Below are positions 18,596-29,509 of a DNA stretch of 64,000 nt, one piece after another. The DNA is from Streptomyces sp. NRRL F-2664. Its GTDB lineage: Bacteria > Actinomycetota > Actinomycetes > Streptomycetales > Streptomycetaceae. Each line of letters opens with the position of its first letter. The stretch's first letter is position 1. The position numbers were made by a program, and so were the translations under genes. Under the pieces are notes generated by a model, which was given only the letters and a program-made list of their open reading frames with translations, had not been told where the DNA came from and did no database searches. The stretch covers positions 1-64,000 of the forward strand of contig NZ_JOFX01000002.1 of the NCBI RefSeq assembly GCF_000719345.1, given 5' to 3'.

Positions 18596-20035
18596 ATGAC
18601 CTCAGTGCAGGTCGAGCAGCACGGCAACACGCCCGGCGAGGGCACCCAGGGCGACAGCGGCGAGGGCTACCACCGCACACTCGGCGCCCGCCAGATCCAG
18701 ATGATCGCCATCGGCGGAGCCATCGGCACCGGCCTCTTCCTGGGCGCCGGCAAGGCGATCTCCAAGGCCGGACCCAGCCTGATCCTGGCCTACGCCATCG
18801 CGGGCCTGGTCATCTTCTTCATCATGCGGGCCCTGGGCGAGCTGCTCATGTACCGGCCCGTCTCCGGCTCCTTCTCGGACTACGCCCGCGAGTTCCTGGG
18901 ACCGTTCTGGGGCTACGTCACGGGCTGGACCTACTGGCTGTTCTGGGTGGTCACCGGCATCACCGAGGTCACCGCCGCCGCCCAGTACATGGCGTACTGG
19001 ACGCACGACAGCTTCCCGCAATGGGCCTACGCGCTGATCTTCACGGTCATCCTCTACGGCGCCAACCTGATCTCCGTGAAGCTCTTCGGCGAGCTGGAGT
19101 TCTGGTTCTCCATGGTCAAGGTCACGGCCATCGTCGGCATGATCCTGATCTGCGCCGGCATCCTCACCATCGGCTTCTCCGACGCCGCCGACACCGCCAC
19201 CGTCTCCAACCTCTGGAACGACGGCGGCTTCTTCCCCAAGGGCATCGGCGGCACGCTGATGACCCTGCAGATCGTGATGTTCGCCTTCCTCGCGGTCGAG
19301 CTGGTCGGCGTCACCGCCGGCGAGTCCAAGGACCCCGAGAAGACCCTGCCCAAGGCCATCAACACCGTGCCGTGGCGCATCGCCGTCTTCTACGTCGGCG
19401 CGCTCATCATGATCCTCTCCGTGGTCCCGTGGACGCACTTCCAGCCGGGCGTCTCGCCCTTCGTCGCCGCCTTCGAGCGCATGGGCCTGGGCGTCGGCGC
19501 CGCGATCGTCAACTTCGTCGTCCTGACCGCGGCCCTGTCCTCCTGCAACTCCGGCATGTACTCCACCGGCCGCATGCTGCGCGACCTCGCGCTCAACGGC
19601 CAGGGCCCGAAGGTCTTCACCCGGCTCACCAAGGCCGGCACCCCGCTCATCGGCACCACCTTCAGCGCCTCGCTGATGCTGGTCGGCGTCTGGATCAACT
19701 ACGTCGCCCCCGGCAAGGCCTTCGACTACGTGGTCTCCTTCGCCACCATCTCCGGCATGTGGGCCTGGATCATGATCCTGGTCTGCCAGATCCGCTACCG
19801 GGCCAAGGCCGAGCGCGGCGAGCTGCCCGCGTCGAAGTTCAGGGCGCCCGGCGCCCCGTTCACCAGCTGGTTCGCCCTCGCCTTCATCGGCATGGTCATC
19901 GTGATGATGGGCGCCGACAAGGACGCGCGCGTCTCCCTGTACTGCGCCCCGCTGTGGGGCGCCGTCCTCGGTGCCTCCTACCTGGTCATGAAGAAGCGCG
20001 ACCCGCGCGGCGCGGCCTTCACCAAGGCCTCCTAG
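18596..20035 (+). CDS. Amino acid permease (APC superfamily, AAT type)
   Basis: A 479-residue protein with about 12 membrane helices. The first helix carries the amino acid permease signature QMIAIGGAIGTGLFLGAG, followed by the conserved MRALGELL and AALSSCNSGMYSTGR segments. It imports an amino acid by proton symport; the closest families handle GABA, asparagine, proline or aromatic amino acids, and substrate cannot be fixed from sequence. ATG at 18596 follows GGAGAAAGG. Strong hairpins follow the gene. Confidence 0.9.
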   Translation: MTSVQVEQHGNTPGEGTQGDSGEGYHRTLGARQIQMIAIGGAIGTGLFLGAGKAISKAGPSLILAYAIAGLVIFFIMRALGELLMYRPVSGSFSDYAREFLGPFWGYVTGWTYWLFWVVTGITEVTAAAQYMAYWTHDSFPQWAYALIFTVILYGANLISVKLFGELEFWFSMVKVTAIVGMILICAGILTIGFSDAADTATVSNLWNDGGFFPKGIGGTLMTLQIVMFAFLAVELVGVTAGESKDPEKTLPKAINTVPWRIAVFYVGALIMILSVVPWTHFQPGVSPFVAAFERMGLGVGAAIVNFVVLTAALSSCNSGMYSTGRMLRDLALNGQGPKVFTRLTKAGTPLIGTTFSASLMLVGVWINYVAPGKAFDYVVSFATISGMWAWIMILVCQIRYRAKAERGELPASKFRAPGAPFTSWFALAFIGMVIVMMGADKDARVSLYCAPLWGAVLGASYLVMKKRDPRGAAFTKAS

Positions 20036-20100
20036 CAGCCGGTTCCGGCCCACCACCGCGGCCGGGAACCCTGCTCCCGCGGACCTCGCGTCCAGCATGC

Positions 20101-20137
20101 GGGCCCTTCCGTACCACTCCTCGGTACGGGAGGGCCC
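20101..20137 (+). terminator. Hairpin between permease and mec
   Basis: GGGCCCTTCCGTACC (20101-20115) pairs with GGTACGGGAGGGCCC (20123-20137), with one G-T pair. It is 65 bases past the permease stop and 20 before the mec ATG. It is most likely a terminator. Confidence 0.6.
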
Positions 20138-20157
20138 GTCTGCTTATCCTGTCGCTC

Positions 20158-20580
20158 ATGCTGACCCTCACCCAGGCCCTGTACGACCGGATCGTCGAGC
20201 ACGCCCGCCAGGACCACCCCGACGAGGCGTGCGGTGTCGTGGCCGGCCCGGCGGGCACCGGCCGCCCCGAGCGGTTCATCCCCATGCTCAACGCGGCCCG
20301 CTCGCCCACCTTCTACGAGTTCGACTCCAAGGACCTCCTGAAGCTCTACCGCGAGATGGACGAGCGGGACGAGGAACCGGTCATCGTCTACCACTCGCAC
20401 ACCGCCACCGAGGCCTACCCCTCGCGCACCGACGTCACCTACGCGAACGAGCCCGGCGCCCACTACGTGCTCGTCTCCACCGCCGACAAGGACGGCCTCG
20501 GGGAGTTCCAGTTCCGGTCGTACCGCATCGTCGACGGCGTGATCACCGAGGAAGAAGTGCAGGTCGTGGCCGCCTACTGA
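20158..20580 (+). CDS. mec: JAMM/Mov34 metalloprotease Mec (CysO-cysteine hydrolase)
   Basis: A 140-residue zinc protease of the JAMM/M67 type. The catalytic set is complete: Glu23 (DEACGVVAG), His79 and His81 (YHSHTATEAYPSRTD), Ser89 and Asp92. In Mycobacterium tuberculosis the homologue Mec+ releases cysteine from the CysO-cysteine adduct. Here mec lies upstream of cysO and cysM on the same strand, with a leader-peptide gene between. It may also trim the CysO C-terminus (see cysO). Confidence 0.92.
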   Translation: MLTLTQALYDRIVEHARQDHPDEACGVVAGPAGTGRPERFIPMLNAARSPTFYEFDSKDLLKLYREMDERDEEPVIVYHSHTATEAYPSRTDVTYANEPGAHYVLVSTADKDGLGEFQFRSYRIVDGVITEEEVQVVAAY

Positions 20581-20645
20581 CCACCATGCGAGCGGGCCGC
20601 GTCCACCATGCGGGATCACACTCCAAAGCGGGGACCGGGAATCGT

Positions 20646-20651
20646 TAACAT
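20646..20651 (+). promoter_or_regulatory. Probable -10 element of a leaderless cysO transcript
   Basis: TAACAT at 20646-20651 fits TANNNT and ends six bases before the leader-peptide ATG, which would make that ATG the transcription start. No clear -35 element is visible. Confidence 0.5.
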
Positions 20652-20657
20652 GACCGC

Positions 20658-20765
20658 ATGGTTCCCCACGACGTGAGCATCGAGACGCCCGGCAGGCTGC
20701 TGCTCGTGGCGCGGCTGCACGTCGACCTGTGCCGACTCGCCAGCGCCATCTGTCCTGCTGCCTGA
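20658..20765 (+). CDS. Putative cysteine-responsive leader peptide (uORF)
   Basis: A 35-codon frame ending LLLVARLHVDLCRLASAICPAA-stop (shown only in part here: key residues R-HVDLCR-AS--C). The pattern R-x-HVDLxR is shared by actinobacterial leader peptides found before sulfur-assimilation genes. It has two cysteine codons in its last third, lies about 100 bp before cysO, and appears leaderless. A GC hairpin follows immediately (20774-20791). Ribosome stalling at the cysteine codons when charged Cys-tRNA is low would be expected to change downstream structure. Function inferred from family and position. Confidence 0.75.
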   Translation: MVPHDVSIETPGRLLLVARLHVDLCRLASAICPAA

Positions 20766-20773
20766 GCACCAGA

Positions 20774-20791
20774 GCCCCCTCGCGCGGGGGC
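20774..20791 (+). terminator. Candidate attenuator hairpin between leader peptide and cysO
   Basis: GCCCCC (20774-20779) pairs with GGGGGC (20786-20791) nine bases after the leader stop codon. A C-run at 20815-20820 could pair alternatively with the same G-run. This is the layout expected for translation-coupled attenuation or for masking the cysO ribosome site. Confidence 0.45.
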
Positions 20792-20861
20792 CGACGAACC
20801 GCGCGCCCGCTTCTCCCCCCGCACGCACTTACGCCTACGTCCTGACGACTGGAGCCCAGCC

Positions 20862-22090
<1,229 letters not shown>

Positions 22091-22106
22091 GGGTCACGGC
22101 TCACCC

Positions 22107-22204
22107 GGGGGCTCCGCCCCCGGGACCCCCGCGCCTCAATCGCCGGCGGGGCTGCAATGCAGCCCGCCCGGCGTTCGAGGACCGGGTCCGGGCGGAGCCC
22201 CGGC
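22107..22204. repeat. Two palindromic repeat units in inverted orientation, probable bidirectional terminator
   Basis: A full unit at 22107-22154 meets a degenerate inverted unit at about 22158-22204, joined by GGGGCTGCA/TGCAGCCC. The pair lies between convergent genes (cysM and the DUF488 gene), so it can form one long stem acting on both strands. Confidence 0.6.
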
Positions 22205-22213
22205 AGCGCCCGG

Positions 22214-22567
22214 TCAGTGCGACAAGCGCTCCGCGAGGATCGCCGCATGGCTGGACCCCGGTTCCTTGACCGCGGTCAGCAGCGTCACCGGCCCGCCCCC
22301 GACCAGCCCCCGCAGGCGGTCCAGCTCCGCCACCGCCTCCGGCTCCGCCAGCTCCGCCTCGTACCGCCGCCGGAACTCCCCGGCCGACCCCCCGTCGTGG
22401 AACCACCTGCGCAGCTCCGTCGAGGGGGTGAGCGCCTTCGGCCACTCGTCGACCGCAGCCGCCGCCTTCGCCAGGCCCCGCGGCCACAGCCGGTCCACGA
22501 GGATCCGCAGCCCGTCCGCCTCCGGCTCCGGCGGGTCGTACACGCGCCGCAAGCGGATCTCCGGCAT
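22214..22567 (-). CDS. DUF488-family protein
   Basis: A 117-residue protein with the DUF488 signature ILVDRLWPRGLAK, then DEWPKALTPSTELRRWFHD and a terminal TLLTAVKEPGSSHAAILAE. It belongs to the YeaO-like branch, whose function is not established. The ATG at 22567 overlaps the stop of the upstream gene by one base, so the two are coupled. Confidence 0.85.
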   Translation of the reverse strand: MPEIRLRRVYDPPEPEADGLRILVDRLWPRGLAKAAAAVDEWPKALTPSTELRRWFHDGGSAGEFRRRYEAELAEPEAVAELDRLRGLVGGGPVTLLTAVKEPGSSHAAILAERLSH

Positions 22568-22986
22568 CACCGACCGCCTCCCAGTCCCTTGACCTCGTCC
22601 CACACCGCCGGGTCCAGCACCCCCAGCCGCGTCCGGAAGTCCCAGAGCGACACCTCGTCCGGCCGGTCCGCCTCCAGGAAGCCCGCCCGGCCCTGCGCCC
22701 CCGGCGTCCCGGGCGGCAGGGGGATCACACCGGCCCGCCGGTCGTCGTACTTGGCGGTGATCCACGCGACCCGCGCCCGGTGCTCCCGTACCGGCCCCAC
22801 CGCCAGGACCAGACAGGCCCGGCCGTCCACCACAGCCCACAGCTCACCCGCCTGCGGGCGCGGCGGCCGGCCGGTGCCGTGGGCGGGCGGCGCCCGGCGG
22901 GGGACGCCCAGCCGCCCCCCGGCGATCAGCATCAGCAGGGCCAGGGCCACGACCGCGGCCACTGCGGGCCACCAGGACGTGTCCAT
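22567..22986 (-). CDS. Membrane-anchored PemK/MazF-like protein
   Basis: A 139-residue protein with one N-terminal membrane segment (MDTSWWPAVAAVVALALLML). The soluble part has a PemK/MazF-like layout: PQAGELWAVVDGRACLVLAV, then RRAGVIPLP, then DEVSLWDFRTRLGVLDPAVW, which matches the SH3-like fold and the Ser/Asp tail of the family. An anchored member is unusual, and no antitoxin gene is adjacent, so it may not be a toxin. First gene of a two-gene operon with the DUF488 protein. Confidence 0.6.
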   Translation of the reverse strand: MDTSWWPAVAAVVALALLMLIAGGRLGVPRRAPPAHGTGRPPRPQAGELWAVVDGRACLVLAVGPVREHRARVAWITAKYDDRRAGVIPLPPGTPGAQGRAGFLEADRPDEVSLWDFRTRLGVLDPAVWDEVKGLGGGR

Positions 22987-23181
22987 GTTTCGACCGTAGC
23001 CGCGCGGGAAGGCCCCGGCACGGCAACGCCCGTGCCAACCGTCGCTCCCCCGGGTGACAGCGCAGGTGATTCCCCCCACAACGGCCTGCCGCGGAGGAGC
23101 GACCGGACGTTTCGCGCCTTACGCTCGACCCACGCACGGCCCGCATTCCGTCCACGGACCGTCCACGGAGGTTCACGCTCC

Positions 23182-23934
23182 ATGAAGCTCACCGTCGTCG
23201 GCTGCTCGGGGTCGTTCCCGTCCGCGGAATCGGCCTGTTCGAGCTACCTCGTCGAGGCCGACGGCTTCCGGCTGCTCCTCGACATGGGCAACGGCGCCCT
23301 CGGGGACCTGCAGCGCCACTGCGGTCTCTACGACCTCGACGCGATCTTCCTGAGCCATCTGCACGCCGATCACTGCATCGACATGTGCGCGTACTTCGTC
23401 GCCCGCTTCTACCGCCACGAGGGCGGCCGCTGCGGCACCATTCCCGTCTTCGGCCCCGAGGGCACCGAGAAGCGCCTGACCACCGCCTACGACGACGTTC
23501 CCGACGAGCGCTCGATGAGCGAGGTCTTCGACTTCCGCACCCTGAAGCCGGGGACCTTCGAGATCGGCCCCTTCCAGGTCCGCACCGAGCGGGTCGCCCA
23601 CCCCGTCGAGTCGTACGCCATCCGCATCGAGCACGGCGGCCGCTCGCTCACGTACTCCGGCGACACCGGCGTCTGCCCCGAACTGGGCCAGCTCGCCCAG
23701 GGCGTCGACCTCTTCCTCTGCGAGGCGTCCTTCACCCACGGCAAGGAGGACATCCCCGACCTCCACCTCAACGGCCGCGAGGCCGGCGAGTACGCGCACG
23801 GCGGCGGCGTCGGCCGCCTCGTCCTCACGCACATCCCGCCGTGGACGGACCCCGCGCAGAACCTCGCCGACGCCCGCGCCGTCTACGACGGCCCCGTCGA
23901 CCTGGCGTACGCGGGTGCGGTCTACGAGGTCTGA
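23182..23934 (+). CDS. Metallo-beta-lactamase-fold hydrolase (RNase Z-like)
   Basis: A 250-residue protein with the zinc motif SHLHADHCID (His59, His61, Asp63, His64), later ligands in RVAHPVESYAI and SGDTG, and LVLTHIPPW near the end. It resembles the RNase Z/phosphodiesterase-like branch common in actinobacteria. The substrate is not predictable and may be a cyclic nucleotide or RNA. Start ATG at 23182, followed by a perfect bidirectional hairpin. Confidence 0.88.
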   Translation: MKLTVVGCSGSFPSAESACSSYLVEADGFRLLLDMGNGALGDLQRHCGLYDLDAIFLSHLHADHCIDMCAYFVARFYRHEGGRCGTIPVFGPEGTEKRLTTAYDDVPDERSMSEVFDFRTLKPGTFEIGPFQVRTERVAHPVESYAIRIEHGGRSLTYSGDTGVCPELGQLAQGVDLFLCEASFTHGKEDIPDLHLNGREAGEYAHGGGVGRLVLTHIPPWTDPAQNLADARAVYDGPVDLAYAGAVYEV

Positions 23935-23946
23935 GCCCCCGCACAT

Positions 23947-23990
23947 GCGCAAGCCCCCGCCCTCCCTTCCGGGAGAGCGGGGGCTTGCGC
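23947..23990. terminator. Bidirectional hairpin terminator
   Basis: GCGCAAGCCCCCGC (23947-23960) pairs perfectly with GCGGGGGCTTGCGC (23977-23990), with extra inner pairing. It lies between the convergent MBL-fold and nagE2 genes. Confidence 0.8.
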
Positions 23991-24005
23991 GCGGAGCGGG
24001 GCTGC

Positions 24006-25283
<1,278 letters not shown>

Positions 25284-25379
25284 AACTTCCTCCAGTGGGC
25301 AAGGCGACGCCGACGGGGAAAGACGGGGGACGGCGACGTCTCAGAAATGGGGGTACACGGGGGCTCTGACAGGCCCGCG

Positions 25380-25407
25380 TGGTCTACACCAATCGTGGTG
25401 TAGACCA
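25380..25407. promoter_or_regulatory. Twin DasR dre sites upstream of nagE2
   Basis: TGGTCTACACCA (25380-25391) and its exact inverse TGGTGTAGACCA (25396-25407) lie four bases apart, forming one larger palindrome about 97 bases upstream of the nagE2 start. Both match the dre consensus bound by the GntR regulator DasR in the absence of glucosamine-6-phosphate. Confidence 0.9.
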
Positions 25408-25451
25408 GTTGTAGCACGGTGAGGGATAGATAAGGAACCTTCGTTTTCCTG

Positions 25452-25463
25452 TGGTCTACGCCA
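25452..25463. promoter_or_regulatory. Third dre-like site upstream of nagE2
   Basis: TGGTCTACGCCA differs from the neighbouring dre at one position and lies 45 bases further upstream. It probably contributes cooperative DasR binding. Confidence 0.6.
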
Positions 25464-25518
25464 CACGGAACGGGCGGCGCCGCACCCGCCCCGGCGCCCG
25501 CACCTGCGGACAGGGCCA

Positions 25519-25547
25519 AGGCCCCCGGATCCCTGATCCGAGGGCCT
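25519..25547 (-). terminator. Hairpin terminator after nagE1
   Basis: AGGCCCCCGGATC (25519-25531) pairs with GATCCGAGGGCCT (25535-25547) with one mismatch, about 40 bases beyond the nagE1 stop on the minus strand. Confidence 0.6.
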
Positions 25548-25585
25548 CTCCCGCCCGGGCCCAACGACCCTGCGGGGCAGGCTGC

Positions 25586-26881
25586 TTACGCCCTGGTGTT
25601 GTCCGCCTGCATCGCCGCGATCTCCTCGTCCGACTCCCGTCCCGGCGTCGGGATGTCGAACTTCGTGATCGCGAAGCGGAAGACCGCGTAGTAGACGACC
25701 GCGAAGCCCAACCCGATCGGAATGATCAGCCACGGCTTCGTCGCCAGCCCCCAGTTGATGACGTAGTCGATCAGGCCCGCCGAGAAGCTGAAGCCGTCAT
25801 GGACCCCGAACGCCCACGTCACCGCCATCGACACACCCGTCAGCACCGCGTGGACCGCGTACAGCGCCGGCGCCACGAAGAGGAAGGAGTACTCCAGCGG
25901 CTCGGTGATCCCCGTGACGAACGAGGTCAGCGCCACCGACAGCATCAGCCCGCCCACCTCCTTGCGCCGCTGCGGCTTCGCACAGTGCGTGATCGCCAGC
26001 GCCGCCGCCGGAAGGGCGAACATCATGATCGGGAAGAAGCCCGTCAGGAACAGGCCCGCGTCCGGGTCACCGCTGAGGAACATGTTGATGTCCCCGTGGA
26101 CCACCTCACCGTCCGGCTTCGTGTAGCTGCCGAACTGGAACCACACCGGCACGTTCAGGAACTGGTGCAGGCCGATCACCAGCAGCGCCCGGTTCGCGAC
26201 GCCGAAGATCCCCGCACCCCAGTAGTCCAGGCCCACCAGCCAGTCCGAGAAGCTCTCCAACGCGCCACCGATCGGCGGCCACACCCACAGGCAGAGCCCG
26301 GCGAAGCCGATCGCCACGAAGGCCATGATGATCGGGACGAGCCGGCGGCCGTTGAAGAACCCGAGCCAGTCCACCAGCTTCACCCGGTGGTAGCGCTGCC
26401 AGAACCACGCGGCCAGCAGCCCCATGACGATGCCGCCGAACACCCCCGGATTCTGGAAGGTGTACTGCGCGAACGTGTCGTCCGGCCCCAGGCAGCCGCC
26501 CCCGACGTCCCGCGTCCCCTCGGGGCACGGCACCGGGAACGCGCGCAACACGCTGCGGTACACCAGGAAGCCGACCACCGCCGCCAGCGCCGTCGACCCG
26601 TCCGCCTTCTTCGCCATCCCGATCGCGACGCCGACGCAGAAGAGGAGCGGCAGACCGAGATCCGCGTTGAGCAGCGCGCCGCCCGCCGCCGCCATCACCT
26701 TCGCGATCTGCGGCCAGACACCCGTGCCCTCGGCGTCGATCAGCCCCAACCGGTTCAGGATCCCCGCCGCCGGCAGCACCGCGATCGGCAGCTGCAGGCT
26801 CCGCCCCATCTTCTGCAGACCCTGGTACAGGCTGTTGCGCCGGGACGGCCCTGGTACTGCGGCGGCGCTGCTCGCACTCAT
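25586..26881 (-). CDS. nagE1: N-acetylglucosamine-family PTS permease, EIIC paralogue
   Basis: A 431-residue EIIC, closely parallel to the neighbouring nagE2 product: same helix layout, same GFFPIMMFALPAA and TGITEPLEYSF motifs, same GRESDEEIAAMQ tail. It has an extra loop with two cysteines (PCPEGTRDVGGGCLGPDD) that nagE2 lacks. The start is ATG at 26881 with GGGAGA upstream. Divergent from the EIIB gene, sharing one dre site at 26935-26950. The two paralogues probably arose by tandem duplication. Confidence 0.9.
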   Translation of the reverse strand: MSASSAAAVPGPSRRNSLYQGLQKMGRSLQLPIAVLPAAGILNRLGLIDAEGTGVWPQIAKVMAAAGGALLNADLGLPLLFCVGVAIGMAKKADGSTALAAVVGFLVYRSVLRAFPVPCPEGTRDVGGGCLGPDDTFAQYTFQNPGVFGGIVMGLLAAWFWQRYHRVKLVDWLGFFNGRRLVPIIMAFVAIGFAGLCLWVWPPIGGALESFSDWLVGLDYWGAGIFGVANRALLVIGLHQFLNVPVWFQFGSYTKPDGEVVHGDINMFLSGDPDAGLFLTGFFPIMMFALPAAALAITHCAKPQRRKEVGGLMLSVALTSFVTGITEPLEYSFLFVAPALYAVHAVLTGVSMAVTWAFGVHDGFSFSAGLIDYVINWGLATKPWLIIPIGLGFAVVYYAVFRFAITKFDIPTPGRESDEEIAAMQADNTRA

Positions 26882-26934
26882 CGGCGTCTCCCTGACCGGC
26901 CCGGATTTTTGGAAGCGGCAGCACTTGCATGCAC

Positions 26935-26950
26935 ACTGGTGTAGACCAGT
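26935..26950. promoter_or_regulatory. DasR dre site between nagE1 and nagF
   Basis: ACTGGTGTAGACCAGT is a near-perfect 16-bp palindrome matching the dre consensus. It lies between the divergent nagE1 and nagF genes and can repress both. Confidence 0.9.
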
Positions 26951-27111
26951 TGTGGGCAGGTTGCTGCTGATCGTCATCATTCGGCAGGAACCGGACACGC
27001 GCCCGCGTAGATGGGCCAACCGTGCGTTACCGTGACAACGCGGGCCGTGCGGGTGGATATCCACGATCCGGCCGCCGAGACTCGTTCTTCGCATCACTCA
27101 GGGAGAAACAC

Positions 27112-27345
27112 ATGGCCACCAAGGCTGAGAAGATCGTCGCCGGGCTCGGCGGCATCGAGAACATCGAAGAGGTCGAAGGCTGCATCACCCGCCTGCGCAC
27201 CGAGGTCGTCAACCCCGACCTCGTCGACGAGGCCGCCCTCAAGGCCGCCGGCGCCCACGGCGTCGTCCGCATGGGCACCGCCGTCCAGGTCGTCATCGGC
27301 ACCGACGCCGACCCCATCGCCGCCGACATCGAAGACATGATGTGA
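27112..27345 (+). CDS. nagF: PTS EIIB component for N-acetylglucosamine
   Basis: A 77-residue EIIB domain that passes phosphate from EIIA to the sugar during uptake by NagE. The phospho-accepting cysteine is Cys24 in EEVEGCITRLR, the standard EIIB glucose-family motif. The ATG at 27112 has AGGGAG upstream. The dre site at 26935-26950 and nagE1 divergence place it in the DasR regulon. A hairpin terminator follows. Confidence 0.93.
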   Translation: MATKAEKIVAGLGGIENIEEVEGCITRLRTEVVNPDLVDEAALKAAGAHGVVRMGTAVQVVIGTDADPIAADIEDMM

Positions 27346-27391
27346 CCCGCACCCCCTGAGCCCGGCCCGCCGGCCGGCCAGCACACCGACG

Positions 27392-27419
27392 GACCCCGTC
27401 CCGCACCCCGGACGGGGTC
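27392..27419 (+). terminator. Hairpin terminator after nagF
   Basis: GACCCCGTCC (27392-27401) pairs exactly with GGACGGGGTC (27410-27419), followed by TTCG. Confidence 0.7.
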
Positions 27420-27453
27420 TTCGCGTCGCCGGCCACCCACTAGGCTCGGACAC

Positions 27454-28179
<726 letters not shown>

Positions 28180-28361
28180 GGGGACTCCCCGTCCAGGCCG
28201 GGAGCGCCGGAGCGCCGGAGCGCCGGGCCGCCTCGGGCAACCGCCCGACGCCCCCCGGCGTCCCTACGGACAACGGGCGCACGGTCCAACAGCCGTGCGC
28301 CCACCCGTGCCCACCCGCGCCAACCCTGTCAGTCTCGTACACGTCCTCTCGGGAGAACCGC

Positions 28362-28742
28362 ATGAAGCTCCGCACAGCGGCCATAGCCCTGGCAGCCGTC
28401 CTCACCGTCCCGGCCCTCACCGCCTGCGACGCCATCTCCACGGCCATGGACTGCGCCAACACGGCGGTCGCCATCACGGACGGCGCGAACGACCTCCAGC
28501 AGGCCGTCTCCCAGGCAGGCAACAGCCCGCAGGACGCCAAGAACGCGCTCGACCAGATCGACGCCAACCTCAAGAAGATCGGCGACCAGACGGACAACGC
28601 CGACCTCGGCAAGGCCATCGAGTCGATGAACACCGCCGTCAAGAACGTCCGGGCCTCCCTCGACAGCGGCAACACCGTCCCGGACATCAAGCCGGTCGCG
28701 GACGCCGCCGGCGAGATCTCCAAGGTGTGCACCCCGGGATAA
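28362..28742 (+). CDS. Small secreted lipoprotein
   Basis: A 126-residue protein with a lipoprotein signal peptide ending in the lipobox LTAC (Cys22). The mature part is short, helical and amphipathic (DLQQAVSQAGNSPQDAKNAL and later helices). No enzymatic motif is visible. GGGAGAA precedes the ATG. It lies between rph and rdgB with an eight-base gap to rdgB, so co-transcription with rdgB is likely. Function unknown. Confidence 0.85.
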   Translation: MKLRTAAIALAAVLTVPALTACDAISTAMDCANTAVAITDGANDLQQAVSQAGNSPQDAKNALDQIDANLKKIGDQTDNADLGKAIESMNTAVKNVRASLDSGNTVPDIKPVADAAGEISKVCTPG

Positions 28743-28749
28743 TGGGGGC

Positions 28750-29364
28750 ATGACCTCGACGCCCAGCCGCCTGATCCTCGCGACCCGCAACGCGGGCAAA
28801 ATCTCCGAACTGCGCGCCATCCTCGCCGACGCCGGCCTGCCCCACGGGCTGGTCGGCGCGGACGCGTACCCGGAGATCCCCGACGTCAAGGAGACCGGCG
28901 TCACCTTCGCCGAGAACGCCCTCCTCAAGGCCCACGCCCTGGCCCAGGCCACCGGCCTGCCGGCGGTCGCCGACGACTCCGGCCTCTGCGTGGACGTCCT
29001 GCACGGCGCCCCCGGCATCTTCTCCGCGCGCTGGGCCGGCCGCCACGGCGACGACAAGGCCAACCTGGACCTGCTCCTGGCGCAGCTCGGCGACATCGCC
29101 GACGAGAACCGCGGAGCCCACTTCGCGTGCGCGGCCGCCCTGGCCCTCCCGGACGGCACCGAGCGCGTCGTCGAAGGCCGCCTCCTGGGCACCCTGCGCC
29201 ACACCCCGGCGGGCACGGGCGGCTTCGGCTACGACCCGATCCTCCAGCCCCTGGGCGAGTCCCGCACCTGCGCGGAACTGACCCCGGCCGAGAAGAACGC
29301 CATCTCCCACCGCGGCCAGGCCTTCCGCGCCCTGGTCCCCTTCATCCGCGCCCTGCTGCCCTGA
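28750..29364 (+). CDS. rdgB: XTP/dITP diphosphatase (RdgB/HAM1)
   Basis: A 204-residue house-cleaning pyrophosphatase that removes ITP, XTP and dITP. Hallmarks are LILATRNAGKISELRAIL at the N-terminus, VADDSGLCVDVL, GIFSARWAG and GTGGFGYDPIL. Length and motif order are normal. It follows rph and the lipoprotein gene, and a perfect 16-bp terminator stem follows it. Confidence 0.97.
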   Translation: MTSTPSRLILATRNAGKISELRAILADAGLPHGLVGADAYPEIPDVKETGVTFAENALLKAHALAQATGLPAVADDSGLCVDVLHGAPGIFSARWAGRHGDDKANLDLLLAQLGDIADENRGAHFACAAALALPDGTERVVEGRLLGTLRHTPAGTGGFGYDPILQPLGESRTCAELTPAEKNAISHRGQAFRALVPFIRALLP

Positions 29365-29381
29365 CCGTCCCGGAGACGCCG

Positions 29382-29417
29382 ACGGGCGGTGCTCCTCCTG
29401 CGAGGAGCACCGCCCGT
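29382..29417. terminator. Bidirectional 16-bp hairpin terminator
   Basis: ACGGGCGGTGCTCCTC (29382-29397) pairs perfectly with its complement at 29402-29417 across a four-base loop. It can end both rdgB (plus strand) and the tRNA transcript (minus strand). Confidence 0.85.
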
Positions 29418-29423
29418 TCGTCG

Positions 29424-29498
29424 TGGGCCCGGTGGGACTCGAACCCACGACACACCGGACCTAAACCGGCGCCCTCTTGCCAGCTGGGGTACGGACCC
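29424..29498 (-). tRNA. Class I tRNA-like gene with anticodon UAG (nominally Leu)
   Basis: On the minus strand GGGTCCG pairs with CGGGCCC as a 7-bp acceptor. The T arm is canonical (GTGGG TTCGAGT CCCAC). The anticodon stem GCCGG/CCGGT encloses TTTAGGT, giving UAG, which reads CUA leucine codons. The variable loop is only five bases (GTGTC) and total length is 75, whereas bacterial tRNA-Leu is class II with a long variable arm. The D stem has one mismatch, A73 is present, and no CCA is encoded. Either a divergent functional tRNA or a degenerating one. Confidence 0.7.
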
Positions 29499-29509
29499 GT
29501 GCGACCACC

